Source: DASRHD01 sp035485575 (GTDB taxonomy: Bacteria; Verrucomicrobiota; Verrucomicrobiia; Opitutales; Opitutaceae). From it: 64,000 bases of DNA. The notes under the pieces are model-generated. The model saw only the letters and a list, made by a program, of their open reading frames with translations, ran no database searches and was not told where the DNA came from. A program made the position numbers and the translations under genes. Positions 62,631-64,000 of this stretch are shown here, one piece after another (position 1 is the stretch's first letter; every line of letters starts with the position of its first letter). The DNA is taken from contig DATHNW010000023.1 in assembly GCA_035485575.1 (NCBI GenBank), positions 1-64,000 on the forward strand. The letters run 5' to 3'.

Positions 62631-64000
62631 CTATACTGTCACCGGCTGGAGCACCGCCGCGGTCGGCAGGACCACGATGAAGGTCGCCCCCTTGCCCGGG
62701 ACGCTCTCGCACCAGGCGCGACCGTTCATCGCCGTGACGAGCTGCCGGACGATCGACAGACCGAGGCCGGTGGAATTCTCGCCCGCCGTCGGCTTGGCGC
62801 TCCCCCGGACATATTTGGCAAAAATCCGCTCCACCTCATCCGGGCGCACGCCGGGCCCCTGGTCGCACACCTCGAAGCGCACGCGGCCGTTCCATTCGCG
62901 CAGCCGGATCCAGATCGTGCGATCGGGCGGGGAGAACTTCATAGCATTGGAGATGAGATTCTCGATGATCTGCCGCAGCGCGCCCGCGTCGGCCAGCGCC
63001 GACGGCGCGGACTCGACGCCGCTCGTGTCGAAGAAGATTTTTTTGCGCTCGGCCGGGGGCGCGAGGACCGCCAGCACCTCCTGCAACACGGCGGAGGGGT
63101 TGACCGCCCCGAGGATGAGCCGCCGCCGCCCGTCCTCCAGCGTCTCGTTGTCCAGCAGATCGCTCATGAGCTGCATCATTTGCTCAACGTGGTTGCGGAT
63201 GCGGGCCAGCACCACCTCCGGCTTGAGACCGCCTTGTTCCACCAGGTCGAAGCTCAGCAAAATCGCGGTGAGCGGATTGCGCAGGTCGTGCGCAGCCATC
63301 CGGAGCAATTCGATCTTTTCCTCGTTGAGCTGGGTGAGCCGGTCGCGGGATTCCTCCAGCGCCAGTTGGAGGCGCCGGCGCTGCGCCAGCTCGTAAGCCA
63401 GACGGCGGGAACGCGCGATGATGAGCGCGACCGCAACACCGAGGCATAGCACGATGCCGGCGGCGATTTTCCAGGTGATGTCCCAGCGGACCACGTTGGC
63501 ATAGTCGATGCGAATCCAGCGGTTGTCGATCGCCTGCAAATCGGAGGGGGTGAGCGAGGCAATGCCCTTGTCGAGAATGCCGACCAGCTCGGGCCAGTCC
63601 GGTCGCACGGCATAGCGCAGCTCGAAATCGCGCGGCATCATCCCGGCGATCTTCAGGTCGGTCAGACCGCGCGTCTTGATGATGAAGCTGGCATTGGCGA
63701 GATTGGTCACCACTGCATCGGCCTGGCCGCGCGCCACGAGCTGCATCGCCTCGTTCATCGTGTTGGTGAACACCAGCTGGAGGCCGGGATACTCGCGCTG
63801 CAAATCGAGCGTGGGGGCATAATTGCGCGCCACGGCGACTTTCCGGCCGACAAGATCCTGCACCGACCACAGGAACGGCGCATCCGTGCGGGTGATGATC
63901 GCCACGGGAAAGGACAGGTAGGGCGCGGTGAAAAGGAAATACGGCTCGCGCTCGGGCGTGCGCGCGGTGCCGGCAAGCATGTCCACTTCGCGCGCCAGCG
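62631..64000 (-). CDS. BvgS-like sensor histidine kinase, 5' end missing
   Basis: At least 456 residues; the frame is open to the right window edge. Order: periplasmic substrate-binding (SBP_bac_3-type) domain ('FTAPYLSFPVAIITRTDAPFLWSVQDLVGRKVAVARNYAPTLDLQREYPGL'), one membrane helix ('IAAGIVLCLGVAVALIIA'), coiled coil, HisKA ('LLRMAAHDLRNPLTAILLSFDLVEQGG') and HATPase ('IENLISNAMKFSP', 'DQGPGVRPDEVERIFAKY', 'STGLGLSIVRQLV'). The binding domain resembles those of amino-acid transport systems, so the ligand may be a small organic solute. No receiver domain follows the kinase core before the stop. Confidence 0.92.
   Translation of the reverse strand, partial: LAREVDMLAGTARTPEREPYFLFTAPYLSFPVAIITRTDAPFLWSVQDLVGRKVAVARNYAPTLDLQREYPGLQLVFTNTMNEAMQLVARGQADAVVTNLANASFIIKTRGLTDLKIAGMMPRDFELRYAVRPDWPELVGILDKGIASLTPSDLQAIDNRWIRIDYANVVRWDITWKIAAGIVLCLGVAVALIIARSRRLAYELAQRRRLQLALEESRDRLTQLNEEKIELLRMAAHDLRNPLTAILLSFDLVEQGGLKPEVVLARIRNHVEQMMQLMSDLLDNETLEDGRRRLILGAVNPSAVLQEVLAVLAPPAERKKIFFDTSGVESAPSALADAGALRQIIENLISNAMKFSPPDRTIWIRLREWNGRVRFEVCDQGPGVRPDEVERIFAKYVRGSAKPTAGENSTGLGLSIVRQLVTAMNGRAWCESVPGKGATFIVVLPTAAVLQPVTV

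Overview
This is a 64 kb stretch of a high-GC Gram-negative chromosome. Gram-negative character is shown by an RND pump with an outer-membrane lipoprotein, an MlaEFD lipid transporter, a 1024-residue TonB-dependent receptor and a TorF-type porin. Gene content and protein style (Ala/Pro-extended Amt transporters, a receptor with an 'EKFVVTG' stretch after its signal peptide, many GTG starts) suggest a Verrucomicrobiota bacterium of the Opitutaceae type. That placement is an impression from family resemblance; there is no rRNA gene in the window to settle it.

Layout. 1-5.4 kb: the 3' end of one RND permease gene, a second complete RND permease and a NodT-type outer-membrane factor. 5.6-13.1 kb (minus strand): a TPR-like membrane protein, carB-purU, an NtrC-like regulator with a decayed AAA+ core, and a PilC/GspF protein. 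13.2-15.8 kb: tRNA-Gly(UCC), rsmE, rsmD and a metallo-beta-lactamase-fold hydrolase. 15.9-19.9 kb: an operon of a WP-repeat exported protein plus mlaE-mlaF-mlaD. 19.9-21.4 kb: uxaC. 21.5-28.6 kb: an arginine block (argB-argD-argF-argG leftward, argJ rightward, argC leftward). 28.8-29.6 kb: rplM-rpsI. 29.66-33.17 kb: an accessory island with clearly lower GC, bracketed by matching direct and inverted repeats; it carries a Fic protein, an IS1-type transposase, a NYN-domain protein and two tiny ORFs. 33.2-42.1 kb: TorF porin, DUF423 protein, tRNA nucleotidyltransferase, transaldolase, a GH20-like protein and a TonB-dependent receptor. 42.4-45.6 kb: xdhC-mocA and purE-purK. 45.8-59 kb: a nitrogen and signalling block with two separate amt-P-II pairs, an APC permease, a PP2C-Ser/Thr-kinase fusion and two short KdpD/KdpE-like two-component systems that bracket the second amt-P-II pair. 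59-64 kb: GTP-dependent PEP carboxykinase, a small membrane protein, a CDF metal transporter, a tandem-ACT protein and a BvgS-like sensor kinase cut by the window edge.

The strongest candidates for something new are these. (1) The leader of the second amt-P-II operon: a good sigma-54 promoter is followed by hairpins whose loops read GUGGAA, and three copies of the exact complement UUCCAC lie just before the start codon. (2) The repeat-bracketed Fic/NYN cargo island lying against the rplM-rpsI promoter. (3) The NtrC-like regulator that lacks GAFTGA and Walker B. (4) The WP-repeat protein placed first in the Mla operon.
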